64,000 nt of DNA from Aedes albopictus. Its lineage: Eukaryota > Arthropoda > Insecta > Diptera > Culicidae. Every line of letters begins with the position of its first letter. Position 1 is the first letter of the stretch. The notes beneath the pieces were generated by a model. It was not told the origin of the DNA, did no database searches, and was given only the letters and a program-made list of their open reading frames with translations. The stretch covers positions 250,889,233 to 250,953,232 of the forward strand of contig NC_085137.1 of assembly GCF_035046485.1 (NCBI RefSeq), given 5' to 3'. The translations under genes were made by a program, and so were the position numbers. Positions 33,327-45,120 of the stretch are shown piece after piece.

Positions 33327-35326
33327 CAGTGCCGGGTTTGGGCTTCGGGGGGGCCGGGGCAAACTCTGTAAAGTGGGCCCCCAAAAGCAAGGTTTTTAAG
33401 CAAGATTTTTAAACTTTTTGTTTTCAATGTTGTGTATTATTTGTATTTTTATATTTTTAATGTTTTTTTTTTTGCGATTCAGGAAAAAAACTAAGTCACA
33501 CAACTATTTTGTTCATTCAAATTATTATTTTATCATTTATTTTGCATTATTTTCAAGGATATGGTATTGTTGTATGGAATATTCAGGCCGAATATTCTTA
33601 ATACCGATGTCCTATAAAAATGTACTTTTAACAATGCAGTTCTTAAAAATGACGACATATTATTCAAATAAAGAAAAAAAATACGAACATTTATTTTAAA
33701 ACTTTTGCTAAATCATCAAGATACTGCATTCAAATTTACAGCGTAAACGTCATCTTATTCAGATAGGTATAACATATACTTTAAACATTCATTCGAATTC
33801 ATAAGATTCATGCAAATTCTAGAACTAAGCTTTCATTTTAATACCTATGAATGTGGAGAAGTTTTCATTAGGATTGCAATATTCTGCGAGTATTCTAAGA
33901 TTCTGATTGAACAAAGTTAGTACGCCAGGGAGCAACTTTGACAATAAATTCTAAAAAAAAATGACAGTGAAACAGATATGTAAAACCACTGTTCCGAGAT
34001 GTTTCTTGAAACTAGATATTCAAAACTAACCAGAATTTTCCAGGAACATTTCCAGGAATCATTATCTGCTATTTCCCATGATAAAATCTGTCCTCAATGA
34101 ACTTGTGCAGATGGATATTAAGTAGTTGTTTTCAGAATATGATCGTATAATCAACATACTGATGTACAAGTATTGTTTAAGATCTTTTAACGCACTCTGT
34201 TTGGAGACGCTTTTGTGCAGTAATTTTAACATAAAGAAGTTGTTCGGATATTAATCGAGTAATTCAAACTATGTTTTGTAGTAGCCATTGAGGACGTACT
34301 CAAACTGTAATTATTTGAAATATAGTTAATTTTATGGATACATAAATGAATTCAGACTTACAATAAATAGTTTTTTTTCCTCGACTTCTCATACAACAAC
34401 ATCGATATCTGCAAGCTCAACAGGACGACTTCTTCCTAAACCGCAATTTCGAAAATATTTTAGTTAATTAATCGTTCGCTGGACTCGTTCTGTAGTACCG
34501 GTACTAGTTACCTTATGCACTGAACTTCTACTTCACTAACTGTACACTACTTTTCCCAAACTAATCACAAATCTCTTTCTTTTCGTGTCGACCAATTTAA
34601 TTGCTTTTGTTTTTGTTTTGATTTTATCGCTTTTCGTCTACCCCGTCGTCGTTGTTATGTGGTAAAGAAAATCAATGACACCCTACCGCAGTTGACCGGT
34701 TGCGCATACTCTACGCTTCGGTGGCGATGTTCACGTCTCACTGTCTCGCTACGGAATGCACGTATGGAAGAGCCCGACGCCGCCAACAGAAGTTTTTCTT
34801 CTGATCTCAACAAGAACTTTCAAGGGGTTTTGGAAAAAAAACTCGCATATACCAAAATAAAACAAAAACTTTGTTTTACTAAATTGTTGAATACTGTATT
34901 ATATCTCTAGAGCTGAATTTTCTGCATCCAAGCAGTCTAAAAACAATTGAATTGTAAAGAAATTGAAATATTGTTTTGCAGTTTAATCAAAAGATCAAAA
35001 TTTCTTTGTTTCAAAACATAAATTGACAAAAGTTTTATGACTTTAGAATTGCAGCTCATACCGAAAAAAAAAGAAATCCCACAAAAACTTTGAATCCAAT
35101 CTGCAAATAGTTCCAATGCTTCAAAATTATGAAATTTTGGATTTCGATTTCAGATTATAAGCAATCTGGATACCCTTAAAGGACCCAATTACAACAACTC
35201 TAGGACATACAATCAAATATAATCGTCTTTGGTGTGCATTTTTATGGATTCGTTAAACAAAATATATAGTGCTTATAGATTCTTGAGGGCGCTTGCCCCC
35301 TTTGCCCCCCTTAAATCCGGGCCTGG
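33327..35326. mobile_element. hAT-like non-autonomous transposon (2.0 kb)
   Basis: Left end CAGTGCCGGGTTTGGGCTTC and right end, read on the minus strand, CCAGGCCCGGATTTAAGGGG pair as imperfect inverted repeats of the widespread CAG(G)GCCGGATTT type seen in hAT-like elements. The direct repeat GTCCGTCCT flanks it (33318-33326 and 35327-35335), fitting an 8-bp hAT duplication with one extra base. The interior is AT-rich; no hAT transposase motif or long frame is seen. Confidence 0.75.
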
Positions 35327-35585
35327 GTCCGTCCTTGATTGTTTAACCGTTTGTGGAAAGTAGATTCGTAAATTATCCTGTCCTGCTTGATTATCTCATT
35401 TGTGGCTCATTTGTGCACGCTCAGAAAACCGTTCTGATAAACTTGAACAAACAAACCCAAATATGAGAACAAGCAAATACTCACCGTGAATAGGAACTAG
35501 TTCCAGCTGTCAATATGAGCATTCTAGAAAACGTGAAATCTAGTTCACGGTGTACATTTGTTATCGTTGCTATGCATAGTTCCCG

Positions 35586-36083
35586 GTGTTAAACGACCCT
35601 GTAGATCCCTATCCCATGAGCAGCCGAGTTACAATTATTACAGTGCGTGTTTACAGAACCGATCGTAGTCCTATCAATAGCAGGAAATCCAGAGATGGAG
35701 GAGTACTCATTGGCGTTTCACCGAGTATCAGCAGCTATTGTGACCCAGCCGTTATAGATGATTCCCTAAAACAACTGTGGATTCGGCTTGATATGGCAAA
35801 GTTCGTTATCTGCATCGGTGTGTACTCTGTGGGGCCTGATGGAATATTTACAGTATGTTGCTAGAACGTTGTCATTCCATTGTACAAGGGCCGTTAGCAA
35901 CGATTTACAACCTCTCCTTTAAATGCCAGCAGTTCCTGATCAGCTGGAAGTATTCGTTTCTGTTCCCAGCCCAAAGGGGACAAACGTGATGCGGGTAACT
36001 ACCGTGAAATAACTTTGCTCTCTGCTTTCTCTAAAGTATTCGAAATTATAGTAAACAATGCATTGTTTGCTTCTTTTCGACAC
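35586..36083 (+). pseudogene. Jockey-like LINE remnant (endonuclease + RT fragments)
   Basis: Endonuclease piece: VYRTDRSPINSRKSRDGGVLIGVS (shown here only by VYRTDRSPINS and GGVLI, ~35640-35720), then LWIRLDMAKFVI. It then jumps to RT-like VGPDGIF (~35830) and KGDKRDAGNYREITLLSAFS (~35970-36030), the usual RT block before the catalytic domain, ending at ASFRH where a Tc1/mariner-like element interrupts. Internal deletion and stops are obvious. It may be the continuation of the LINE that begins at 18.2 kb. Confidence 0.7.
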
Positions 36084-36085
36084 TA

Positions 36086-37757
36086 CAGTGTATCAAACAA
36101 TTGTCCGTACCATTTTTTTTTGAAAGTTTTACACCGTATTATGCATAAAATAATGTGAATACTCTCAGTCGTTTTAATTCACATTTGTAAGGTTCTCGTA
36201 CTGATTGCATTGCTTTTATATGGCCCAAAGTCACCCCCAAAACGAAGTATTTGTACTACAGCTTGAGTAAATAAGTTTTTCATGCAAAATAGCATACCAA
36301 ACCAAGAAAACTTATTATACCTTTCAAAACAACCACACAACACACCGAGAAAACAGTAAATCATTACATGTTCGGTTTTCAGCTGTTTTCTGCTGGGCAT
36401 TTTATAACAATGATATTGTGCAGTACGCCTAATGATAAAATTCACATCAAGTTTTCTTAATAGAAAATTGACTAAATGTGACTTTTTTCTACATCGAATG
36501 GTCAACGCAAGTTATATTTACCGTATACCATCCACTTTTTGACAATCACTTTGATAAATTTTAGTATTTTGAGCGAAACATCTTTCTTGATTTTTGGCCC
36601 AAAGTTACCCCCCAGGCCCAATGTCACCCCGACTGGCGGTACAGCAATTTTTTTTGTCTAAATATTTTTTCATACAAATATTCATAACTTTTTTATATGT
36701 TATTCAAAAACGTTGAAATTTTGACCAATCGAAGCTCCATTGGTAAAATCTTGAGCTAGATTGGATAAGTTTTCTGGAAGTTATAAAACTTTAAGTAAAA
36801 GCTTGACAGTTTATTAAACAAGCTTTCAATAATCTATATCTCAAAGAATATTGGATGAAATATATTCAAACTTTTTTGAGAGAAAATTAAGGACAAACAT
36901 CTTGAAATCCCGCCTCAATAGTGCATCCGAACTTCAAACGCACAAATCTCAAGAAGCAAGCTTCAAACAACAATGCATTTCATTATTCTGTTCTTGCTCA
37001 CTTGTACTAAGCTTAAAATAAGAAGATCAGGTGCACTGGTTTTGTTTACAACGAGATTTGTGCGCTCGAAATTGTGAGTATGTGCCAAAGTCGGCCATTG
37101 TGGCAGCCATGTTGGGATTCGAACAAGTCTGTCCTTAACACATGAACATTTCAAACGCAATCTTGGTAGGGTTAATTTGTTCACTACAAAAATATGAAAA
37201 ATGTTTATGTAGTTGACAATGTTCATAAATTTACCATATTTTGCCCATATAATCTGCCAAACGTTTTGCACCAATTAAAGGAAAAAATAATGGGACCTAC
37301 TCTGCATATGTAGTTTAGTAGGTCCTGTATAAAATATTACATTAAGGAAGTTGTAAGAAGTTGAAAACACTTGGCACTTTTACTGATCAAAATATGATAA
37401 ATTTACAAATAATGCTCTGAACATATACAGATTTTTTATATTTTTTGTAGTGAATAATAAACCTCAAACAAAGCAGCATATGTAAGCATCATGTATAAGC
37501 TTTATGTCACAGCTTAAAAAAGTTTCATAAAGTACATATTAAGATATAATGTTTCAAAAATCATTTAAGTTTTACGAAAAGTTCTATAATTTTCAGAAAA
37601 CTTATTCGATCTTGCTAAAAATTTTACCAATGGAGCATTAATACATTGTTTATGATTGGTCAGCGCTTTTGATAGACGTATAAAAAAGTTATGAGCATTT
37701 GAATGAAAAACTATTTTGACGAAAAAATTGCTCTACGGACAATTGTTTGATACACTG
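36086..37757. mobile_element. Tc1/mariner-like non-autonomous element (1.67 kb)
   Basis: Perfect 24-bp inverted ends beginning CAGTGTATCAAACAATTGTC, flanked by TA on both sides (36084-36085 and 37758-37759), the Tc1/mariner signature. Subterminal inverted similarity links 36640-36810 with 37560-37740 (GCTCCATTGGTAAAATCTTG against its diverged complement). No DDE/DDD transposase frame. Confidence 0.85.
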
Positions 37758-37850
37758 TACATGGTTGTCAATAGCCTTGGTGACTGTATTGAACTGCAGA
37801 CGCTCTTGGGCCGATTTGAGCAGTGGTGTGTAAATAACTGCCCAACCTAA
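37758..37850 (+). pseudogene. Jockey-like LINE remnant, RT 3' piece
   Basis: Continues the LINE frame on the far side of the Tc1/mariner-like insertion: MVVNSLGDCIELQTLL and RFEQWCVNNC match the RT thumb-side block (NSLGDC..LQ..L..F..WC..N) of Jockey-type LINEs. Much of the RT between the two pieces is missing, so the LINE was deleted internally. Confidence 0.65.
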
Positions 37851-40800
37851 TCAGTAAAGGCTGACCCGAGAGAGTGAGCGTCCTTTCGAAGAAGAGTTAG
37901 GCTCGGCGAGAAAAATCGTCGGGATAGTTGGAAGATAGCCGTAAAGAGAAGAGGTAATACAAATTGGATAATGTTGTGCTACCGAAATCCGTGACCCGTA
38001 ATTACGACCGGCTACTCCAAAGGTCAATGTACACCGGCGGCCGATCAGGAAAAAGTCCCAAGAAATCGACGCGCCCAGCCAACGCAGGTCATCTTCCAGC
38101 CGCCACCATCTCGTCCGTCTCGGAACGAAGCCCGGCCAATTCCACCCCGTGAACATCTCTTCAGGCCGAAGCCATCACCTTCTCGGCCATTCGTTCAGCG
38201 CTCGGCCGTCGAAAGTCGGCCATTTTGGACCAAAGCACGGACAAGTTCACGTGTCCGTAGCCACACCGGGTCAGCCTGATCACCCGCGTCCGACCACCCC
38301 AAGAACATTTCCTCCGGCCAAACGTTTCATGTCCGGCCGTCGAAAGCCGGTCCTTTCGGAATGAAGTAAGGGTGCATCCACGCGCCCCAAAGCCCACCAG
38401 GTAGGCCTGCCTCCTCGATCTCGGCCGCCCCGGCTGCATTTCCTTGAGCCTGGACTGCTCCCTTCCGCTGTCAGCGCCACTGCTCCAAGCTACCGCCGTC
38501 GTCACCGCGTCGCCCGCCACCGAAGATACCGCCCTGCCCCCCGAAGCCATCAGCATCGCCAGTGAAGACGCGTGTCTGCCCAGGTTCGGTATTTTTACGG
38601 AGTATTGCTATTAATTAGGATCTTGCACTCCGAAAGCTCCCCCTCCTTCCGTTTGCCCTGAGGCCCGGATCCAGAAGAGGTCGTGAGAGCACACCCCAGA
38701 GGCTGTCGTCGGCTTAGACCAGCAGCCTGGGGATTTGGGGCCGGTTTCCCTCTGAAACTGAAACCGATTGGTTCGGGGCCAAAAGTAAGAGTCTTATACC
38801 TGGTTTTACTAGATTTGCTCCGTTCACGATCGCAAGTGTAAGTGGACCATCAGGGAGATTCCCGAAGCCAGCAGTCTCGACGGCCCGATCGACCCCTGGT
38901 TCATCCAAAAATCAGGTCTAAAGGAAATTTAAAAAAAACCAGTGGCATCGTTCAATAAAACTAAGACTGAGCCATCCCCAGGCAAGCTGAAAAAACTTCC
39001 AATTGCAATGCTTAGCTATGATTTAATTTAAAATTTAATACCTGTTACGGTATGTAACAAATTATTTATCATGAAATCGCTTCATTAAAATATTGTGTAA
39101 AATTTGTGTTAAAATGATATACTATCCAGCATTGCAATAATTCATCACTTAAAATGAGTCAGACTTCCAAGAAACAACGGTCTCAAACCCAGCTCTACCT
39201 TGGCGAACCGCTCTAATGGGATGCAATTTTTATTATCTTCCCGAACATCAGCAACTCCGGAGCGTTGTTGAACTACTCATTCATCGAGTGAATTATTACG
39301 TTTCCATATTAGTTCGACATAATTAAACTCGACAGAAATTTACGACCGCCGATCGCCGGATTCAGGTAGGTTGGCTTCTTCCTTTCGCCCGCTCAATCAT
39401 TATTAGGTCGCTCCACTCCGTTCTCTGTGAATGGAAGTTCCCTCTGAAACTCCGGCGAAGACTCGAAGACAGATGTGGTAACTTTGCCCCGTTCGTTGAT
39501 CAAGATTTCAACAGCCATTCATCGCGGTTGACTTTATGAGCGTGTGTCTGGTTCTCCACGGGGGTGACCCGCTTGATCTTCTCTCTGCTTTCTAGAGATG
39601 CGCCGCCAAGTTGTCGTACCTGATTCGATGCATATCATTTGAATATTAACTGGGCTGCATCTCCCGTCGAACAAGACAAGATGCAGCAGCTCCAGCTCGA
39701 TGGGGCCCATCGAGGCTCGCTCATATCTGGTCGTTACTACCGGTAGGGGGTCTCTGCACGGACACAAGCTGTCCTTCGCTGCTTAGAATAAAAGGTGAAC
39801 CGCAATGCAACCAGCCACACGGTGTAACCTTTCCCAGAAGAGGTGGCGCTTGGCACTCGAGTCGAGTCGGCGGCGAGAGCGAAATTCCAACGAAAGGCTA
39901 CGGCGATCGATCCATCCATTTCTTGCTGCCGCCGCTGCGATCGCCGTGTTGTCGATCTTATCTTGATCATTTGAGTACCACTTATTCAAACGAAGACAGA
40001 TTATTATCTAAACGAGGGCTCATAAAAGCCCACTGCAGTCAGAGCTCTCGCAACGCGGAACGTTAACAGTGAACTCAATCTTCAGGCTCAAGAGTCACCT
40101 TCTGATCTTTTGAACAACAAGCATGGAGTTTGGAATATACTGCATATGTGGAATCGGGTGGTTCCTTCAGCGAGCCTCATTTGGCTTATTGAAACGCAAG
40201 GAAAGGGTCACCCTACCATCTCGTATAACTTGATAAATTGGAAAAGTGTTTTCAAATAAAACAAATTTAGATAAGTATCTCAGCTGCTATCTTCGAACTT
40301 CTTGTATTCATTTCTCATTTCGTTTTGGACTTTTCCTTTGGTCAGTGGTTTCAGCGCTCTCCATTCACATATCTATATCTGTCTGCAAGTGGTGAATGTT
40401 TGCCGAGTGTGTTTTTCAACTTAACTCACCAGCAGAGCTGACCCCACACGCCAGCGACGCGTCGAAAGGGAATGCTTGAGATGTTTGGTTGGAATCCCTG
40501 TCCGGTGAGCTATGCGGCTGAGCTGTTTATGCTTAGCCCTTATCTCGAGTTTATAATTTATCGACTGTTTGTTTGTTTTGTATGGCTTTTTAAAAAGCTG
40601 AATGGTTATTGAAACGGGTTGAAGATTCTCGGAAACTGTTGGAAATGACAGGCATTTGAAACAAACACATTCGTTAGTGTTATCTTTGGAAATCAAAACA
40701 TATTGCAAACAATATAATTACATACTAGTTCAACCGAAATGAATAAGATCAACTTCACTACTATACCATTCCTGATAGAACAACAGAATACCCAGTGTAG

Positions 40801-40948
40801 GCTTTGATATTGGTATTGGTATTATTATTATTATATTGGGTTTCTCGTTACTGTTTAGACTACTGTGATAATTTGATAATCCATTGAATCATCATTTCCC
40901 AGCGAAATTTCACACTAATCAAACTTATTTTGTTTACCTGTTGTGCAT
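37851..40948. other. No gene recognised; GC-rich block at 37.96-38.65 kb
   Basis: 37960-38650 is GC-rich and Pro/Arg/Ser-rich in translation, unlike its AT-rich surroundings, but has no domain I recognise; it might be the leader or gag of a decayed retroelement. 39300-40000 has scattered short open frames on the minus strand without motifs. 40835-40870 contains a TTATTA-type simple repeat. Confidence 0.35.
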
Positions 40949-40968
40949 TCATTCATTCATTCATTGTT
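40949..40968 (-). repeat. (GAAT)n 3' tail of the LINE
   Basis: On the minus strand the element ends in about five tandem GAAT/ATGA units directly after CAATAAACA, a position expected for a LINE 3' tail. Confidence 0.7.
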
Positions 40969-41134
40969 TATTGTCCAGTAGCGTAAGATATACATCTTTT
41001 TTAAATTACTACCTCCGATTTCAAAATAAGTCTCAACATTTCTTAACTAAAACAATTTTTCACTTAATCTATAAAAAACATTTCTTAATTAATCTATAAA
41101 AAAACATTTGTTTTTCCTACTTGGTGTCATTTAT

Positions 41135-44016
41135 CTACACATTACGATTCCAAAAGTCGATGCAGCCCCTCTTGAAAAATGCTTCTGACGACGATCGTTT
41201 AATAGTTGGTGGTAACCTGTTCCAATTCACCACACCTCGTACGAACAGTGAATTTCCGTAGCATGCTGTATTATTGGCTGGAATAATCAGGTTCTGCAAT
41301 CGAAGACCCCTGCACTGTATGAGTCTTCCATATAATGTTGCTGGGGTTCGTGTCATCTGCAGACTTCTCAGAAAAACGCAGGAACGATGTGCATAGAAGG
41401 CTTCGAAAGGACATCCAATGAGATTCCGTTGTAGGTGACTAACATGATCATAGCGATTTAGTCCGTAGACATAACGTACACAGCAGTTGAGCGCCACACG
41501 GAGTCTATTAAAAGAGCTTGCACTGGGACGTACATGTAAAATGTCTCCGAACATAAAATGCGGCAAAATTAAAGACTTGAATAGCTTCAACTTGGTATCA
41601 GGTGGGGCGGCGGAGGTACAGCAGTATAACGTTCGAAGACTGGCGTAGATCTTTCCACACTGTTGGTCAATCAACCTGTCCCACTGTAAATCACTTTGGA
41701 AAATATAACCTAGGTTGCTAGCGTTTTCTGACCAATCGATGTTCTGACCATCCATCACGATTCTTGGGACGGATGAAGTTATAACTTCAGCATTTCGACG
41801 TCGGCTAGTAATGAATAGCGCCTTGCTCTTAGCAGGATTTACTTGAAGGTTGTTGCGTCGCGACCAATCAGCAACACGTTCGAGGTCTGCATTCACCATC
41901 CTCACGAGGTCATAGGCACAAGGACCTAGCCGGCCAATATAAAGTTCGACATCATCAGCGTAAACTTGGATGGAGCAGTACTGTAAAACCGTTGGTAGGT
42001 CATTTATATGACAACTGAAAAGTAGAGGACCAAGAACCGATCCTTGTGGCACACCAGATGAAACTACAGCGCTAATAGAGTGACGTTCGCCGCAGAAGAC
42101 CGTCTGCCTCCTACCGGACAAGTATGACTCCATAAGACTCACTGCGCTATTGGAGAACCCAAACTGCGAATCCAATTTGTCCAATAGTTTTCCATGTGGG
42201 ATACTATCAAAAGCTTTGGAGAAGTCCAACAGTAACAGTATACCAGAGCCTTTTTTGTCGACAATGTTCCCAAGGTCGTCGTATACTCTCAGAACAGCGG
42301 TTTTGATACTCTGCCCTCTACGAAAGCCAGCCTGAAAATCCGACAACAGGTTATTTGCATCAATAAAACAGGTCATTTGTTGTTTTAGTAGCTTTTCAAA
42401 AGCCTTCGACAGAGCAGGGAGTATGCTGATAGGACGCAGGTTGGTAATGTCGCGTAGGTGTCCTTTTTTCTTCAAAGGCAGAATCTTAGCATGTTTCCAG
42501 CAATCCGGAAACGCAGCTGTTCATATAAACATGGTAAACAAATGCGTTAGGTGGTGCACAATCAGTGGTAAAATGATTTTAACGAAGTTAATCGGCAACC
42601 CGTCTAAGCCAACTGCATTTGATCTAATATCCCAGATAGCATTGACGACTTCCCAGTACCGCACCGGACGAAAAGAAAAGCTGTTAGTTGACGAAGGTGC
42701 TGTTGTAGCAGGTCTAACTACACGCTGGGTACTGTCCTGAAAATTACTAAGAAACATTCGATTAACCTCATCTGGATCAAACTCACACGGTCGTGACTCT
42801 TTATTTTTTCCGATTCCAAGGCTTTTCCCCCTTTTCCAGAGAGTTTTTGATGGAGTACTGCTGTCTAAAAACCGTCTTAGATGCTGTTGCTTTGCCTGAG
42901 CTATTTTCGTATTCGCACGGTTCCTCAACACCTTGTATCGTTGCCGTTTCTCACTCTTCAACTGCGTTGTAGATTGCAACCAATCCTTGTATGCTAAGTC
43001 CCGTTCAAGTAGCGACCGACGTATACTATCCGAAAACCATGGATTGTGCCGCGTTCGGATGGAACCCACGCGCAGAGGAATACAAATATCGTGTGCTTCT
43101 TTAATATGCGCATTAAAGAATTCCATAGCGTCATTAGGGCTCTCATATTCATAGAATCGGTTCCATGGGATTGATAAAATAGTATTCTCCAATGCGTGTG
43201 AGTCAAAATTGGTGTAATCACGATAAGTGTAACGGTTGAGAGGTGCAGCAATGTCATAATCTAACGACGCAAAAAAAAGATCATGATGTGACAATCCCGG
43301 AAAACTGACCTGGCCGAATTGTAATACACTTTCACTACTGCTTGTAGTAAAAGATCAAGTTGCGAGCAACCTCCATCGTAGAAAAACGTTGGCTCTTCAC
43401 TAACAAGTGTCAGAGAGTGACTAAAAAGCATTGCTTCAAACTGCGTACGTTTATTACCAGGACGAAGCATGTCGGTATTAAAGTCTCCTACCAGAAAAAT
43501 ACTTTCATAACGAATAGCGTAATCACTTAACTTCTCTGATAGAAACGATGAGCAGTCATTGTCTGGAGGATTATACACGACCAGTAACAATATTTTTTGG
43601 CTATTCACCCGAAACTCCAACGCCATACATTCCGTTTTATCAACCGATGCGTCAGTTAGCACTGTGCCGAACACTTTGGAACACGTGAGATTCTCTCTGT
43701 AGTACACTACGATTCCTCCACCGCGCCTGTACGTTCTATCATTCCTCATAACGGAGTAACCTGAGATGCCAATACTACGATCACTGTTTTTTGATGTAAG
43801 CCATGATTCGGTGAAACATGCCACTTCTATTTTAGATCCTAACAAAACGAGGCGTATTTCGTCGAGTTTACTCATATTACGCGCCATAAGACTTTGAGCA
43901 TTTCCGTGGCAAATATTGAGTTTTTTAGGAAACAGAGCAGCGTTCATCACTGCCCCCGGAATGTTCGTAGAGGTGTGGTTGTATGACGGAAGCATCAGAC
44001 ATAAAAGGGGAAGCAT
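41135..44016 (-). pseudogene. LINE ORF2: endonuclease-reverse transcriptase
   Basis: ORF2 nicks the target and reverse-transcribes the element RNA. ATG at 44016. The apurinic-type endonuclease shows HGNAQSL, CFTESWL, VGDFNTD and SQLDLLL (43.4-43.9 kb) and the terminal SHHD block just past a frameshift at about 43315-43330. RT shows GLDGLPINFVK, NLRPISILPALSKAFEKLL, LLLDFSKAFDSIPHGKLL, SGVPQGSVLGPLLF and catalytic YADD (~41.96 kb). The C-terminal region has CVFLRSLQ and NRLPPTIKRS. An in-frame TGA at 42521-42523 interrupts the segment just before RT; the same frame continues afterwards. Otherwise open for ~2.9 kb, so inactivation is recent. Confidence 0.85.
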
Positions 44017-44169
44017 TTTCTAGAGGGCTGCATTATTACGGAGGCAAATGAAACAAATTTCTCTGACATACAATCTTCAATACAAACACAAACTAAAAAT
44101 CAGACATCACATAAACAAAACTTCAAAAAATGAACGGAAAAAATACTAGTAATAAAAAGTAACATATTG

Positions 44170-45012
44170 CTACGAATACTTCTGTAGGTCATTTTCCGAT
44201 CGTATTACCACTGCTAGTTCGCTACCTGTAGGTTTCACATGAACGACTCCCTGTTTGGTGTAAACGGATGTCAACTTGCCCAACTTCTTCAGGTGTAGTG
44301 CCGCAGATTTCAGCTTACGTGCTTCGGTAGTCAAACTTTCGTTGATGTAAATACGGCGATCAGAGTCCAATCCGATGTGTCTCAGCTTGAGGTTTCTTTC
44401 CCGCAGATAAGCACCGTAGAACTCGTCCCGTGCTGCCTTAAGCGCGAACTCGACCACGATGAGACCGTCTCTGTCCGAATTGGGACCAGGTTTGATTCGT
44501 CTTGTTTCCACCATCTGGGTTGTTGCGCTTTTTACCGCAAGGTGCCTACCGATAGCATTCACTGTTGACTGCAAATTTTCACCGTCTACGGATGGAACGC
44601 CGCTGATGATAAGCTCGTTCCGATTTTCCAAAGCCCCAAGTTTGTGGGAAACACAATCCATCCTCTTGTTTAGGGAAACCAATGCAGAGTCGTGTTGCTG
44701 AAGTTTCGCTGCGCACTCATCTTTCACCGATTTTATGTCGTCCTTCAGTTCGGTTTTAACCACATCAATCCTTTTGTTGACATCTCTGATTTCACCCCGC
44801 ACTGTATCTATCAGCTGCCTTGTTTCCGCGAACTGCTGCAGCATCATCTTCATCATACCGTCCAAAGAAATTGAGCAAGGTCCTGCGGCATCATCCATAG
44901 AAGTCATATTTTCCCAGCTTTGGTCGTCGATTCGCTGTCGCTTCTTTGTCAGTGACGTGTTGTTGTTGGCGGTGGATTTACCAGCTGGAGGAGTGCGTTG
45001 TAGGTTCGCCAT
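44170..45012 (-). CDS. LINE ORF1 protein (nucleic-acid-binding, coiled coil)
   Basis: ORF1 proteins bind element RNA and act as nucleic-acid chaperones. I chose the ATG at 45012 (good context, GCGATGG), giving 280 codons; upstream codons are open but lack an ATG. The N-terminus is polar with a basic KKRQR. Residues ~45-130 are heptad-rich and predicted coiled coil (MMLQQFAETRQLIDTVRGEI, VNKRIDVVKTELKDDI). From ~135 comes an RRM-like/C-terminal region: LENRNELIISGVP, then DGLIVVEFALKAARDEFY, RIYINESLTTEARKL and GVVHVK. No frameshift or stop inside. The stop is 154 bp before the ORF2 start codon. Confident as LINE ORF1; exact family not named. Confidence 0.75.
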   Translation of the reverse strand: MANLQRTPPAGKSTANNNTSLTKKRQRIDDQSWENMTSMDDAAGPCSISLDGMMKMMLQQFAETRQLIDTVRGEIRDVNKRIDVVKTELKDDIKSVKDECAAKLQQHDSALVSLNKRMDCVSHKLGALENRNELIISGVPSVDGENLQSTVNAIGRHLAVKSATTQMVETRRIKPGPNSDRDGLIVVEFALKAARDEFYGAYLRERNLKLRHIGLDSDRRIYINESLTTEARKLKSAALHLKKLGKLTSVYTKQGVVHVKPTGSELAVVIRSENDLQKYS

Positions 45013-45120
45013 CGCGTATGAATAGATGAACGCAGAACAACACAACTAGGTAGCTTAGGTGACCAGTGAGATGAACAGAACAATCACGAACACAATTTCA
45101 CTGTAGGGGAGCTGCAGCAA

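Larger units (their letters stand above)
40949..45120 (-). mobile_element. Near-complete two-ORF LINE (CR1-like group)
   Basis: Minus-strand non-LTR retrotransposon with 5' leader, ORF1 (44170-45012), ORF2 (41135-44016) and a short 3' UTR ending in a (GAAT)n tail (40949-40968). The microsatellite-type tail instead of poly(A), plus the EN/RT motif style, suggests the CR1/L2-like group; this clade call is tentative. The 5' border is not resolved. Damage is light: one frameshift and one in-frame stop in ORF2. Confidence 0.8.

Noticed and set aside
40021..40236. Possible core promoter (CATAAAAG) with a 37-codon frame from an ATG at 40123
   Set aside because: The distance from the TATA-like box to any initiator-like TCAG is wrong, the peptide has no recognisable feature, and no splice donor is evident.
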